Source of the DNA: Prevotella sp.
GTDB taxonomy: Bacteria > Bacteroidota > Bacteroidia > Bacteroidales > Bacteroidaceae
DNA length: 5,507 nt
Assembly (NCBI GenBank): GCA_022732315.1
Contig: JAIJUV010000181.1
Coordinates: forward strand, 1 to 5,507
Direction of reading: 5' to 3'
In this document: in pieces, positions 5,387-5,507 of the stretch
How the letters are laid out: the number at the start of each line of letters is the position of its first letter
Numbering within the stretch: the first letter of the stretch is position 1
Made by a program: the position numbers and the translations under genes
The notes under the pieces: model-generated
Seen by the model: only the letters and a program-made list of their open reading frames with translations
The model's database searches: none
Told to the model about the DNA's origin: nothing

Positions 5387-5507
5387 TTCGAGCGAAAATC
5401 TGGTAAATTGAAACTACGGAGACGATTGCGTGATGCTTATGCTATGCTTACGCATAGCGTGCATTCACGTACTCTCCGTAAAGGCTTTACCAGAGCCATC
5501 GCTTGAA
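5387..5507. repeat. Long nested imperfect inverted repeat (structured RNA or DNA palindrome)
   Basis: Five stacked arms fold as one hairpin. TTCGAGCGA (5387-5395) pairs with TCGCTTGAA (5499-5507) with one G-T. TCTGGTAAA (5399-5407) pairs with TTTACCAGA (5486-5494). TACGGAGA (5415-5422) pairs with TCTCCGTA (5473-5480). CGTGATGC (5429-5436) pairs with GCATTCACG (5461-5469) with one bulged T. GCTATGC (5441-5447) pairs with GCATAGC (5452-5458) around the loop TTAC. That is 41 pairs in 121 bases, separated by small, mostly asymmetric internal loops. The outer arm ends at the window edge and may continue. It could be an RNA leader or sRNA, a protein-bound operator, or a small mobile palindrome; the sequence alone does not decide. 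Confidence 0.8.

Noticed and set aside
5433..5507. ORF open to the window end starting MLMLCLRIACIHVL
   Set aside because: It lies wholly within the nested inverted repeat, its start has no leader signal and it is only 25 codons so far. The base pairing explains the sequence better than coding does.
1..5507. CRISPR array, tRNA, rRNA, insertion sequence or integrase attachment site
   Set aside because: I saw no regularly spaced direct repeats, no cloverleaf or rRNA-like stretch and no transposase or integrase coding sequence on either strand.

Overview
The window is a piece of a CTnDOT-type integrative conjugative element from a Bacteroidales host (Bacteroides, Parabacteroides or a relative). 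The assignment rests on two overlapping genes, a hybrid sensor kinase of 781 residues and a sigma-54-type response regulator of about 435 residues. Together they match the RteA/RteB pair that controls excision and transfer of these elements. The A/T-rich start regions without Shine-Dalgarno sequences ahead of the first genes, and one match to the Bacteroides -7 promoter box, fit the same phylum.

Layout, all on the + strand. Positions 1-1459 hold a tightly spaced A/T-rich cassette. It comprises the last 44 codons of a gene whose C-terminus resembles that of the next protein, a DUF2589-family protein, and a 197-residue unannotated protein. The 197-residue protein carries an S-G-C motif followed 15 residues later by a histidine, as in CNF1-type glutamine deamidases. 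Positions 1460-1638 are non-coding or hold only tiny ORFs, with a strong stem-loop at 1538-1564. Base composition rises to that of the element backbone near 1532. Positions 1639-5272 are rteA and rteB, overlapping by 20 bases, with rteB preceded by a consensus Shine-Dalgarno sequence inside rteA. Positions 5273-5507 carry no convincing gene. They hold a candidate promoter box and a 121-base nested inverted repeat (41 possible pairs) that runs to the window edge.

How it fits together: RteA has the parts for a His-Asp-His relay (H314, D593, degenerate HPt H717) that would feed the receiver of RteB (D52). RteB has an AAA+ domain with a GAFTGA loop and a Fis-type helix-turn-helix, and in CTnDOT it activates rteC. 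In CTnDOT the gene before rteA is tetQ. Here that place is taken by the DUF2589/deamidase-like cassette, so the window looks like a CTnDOT-family element with a different cargo at the regulatory operon. The two best candidates for something undescribed are the DUF2589 plus CNF-like cassette and the long structured region after rteB.
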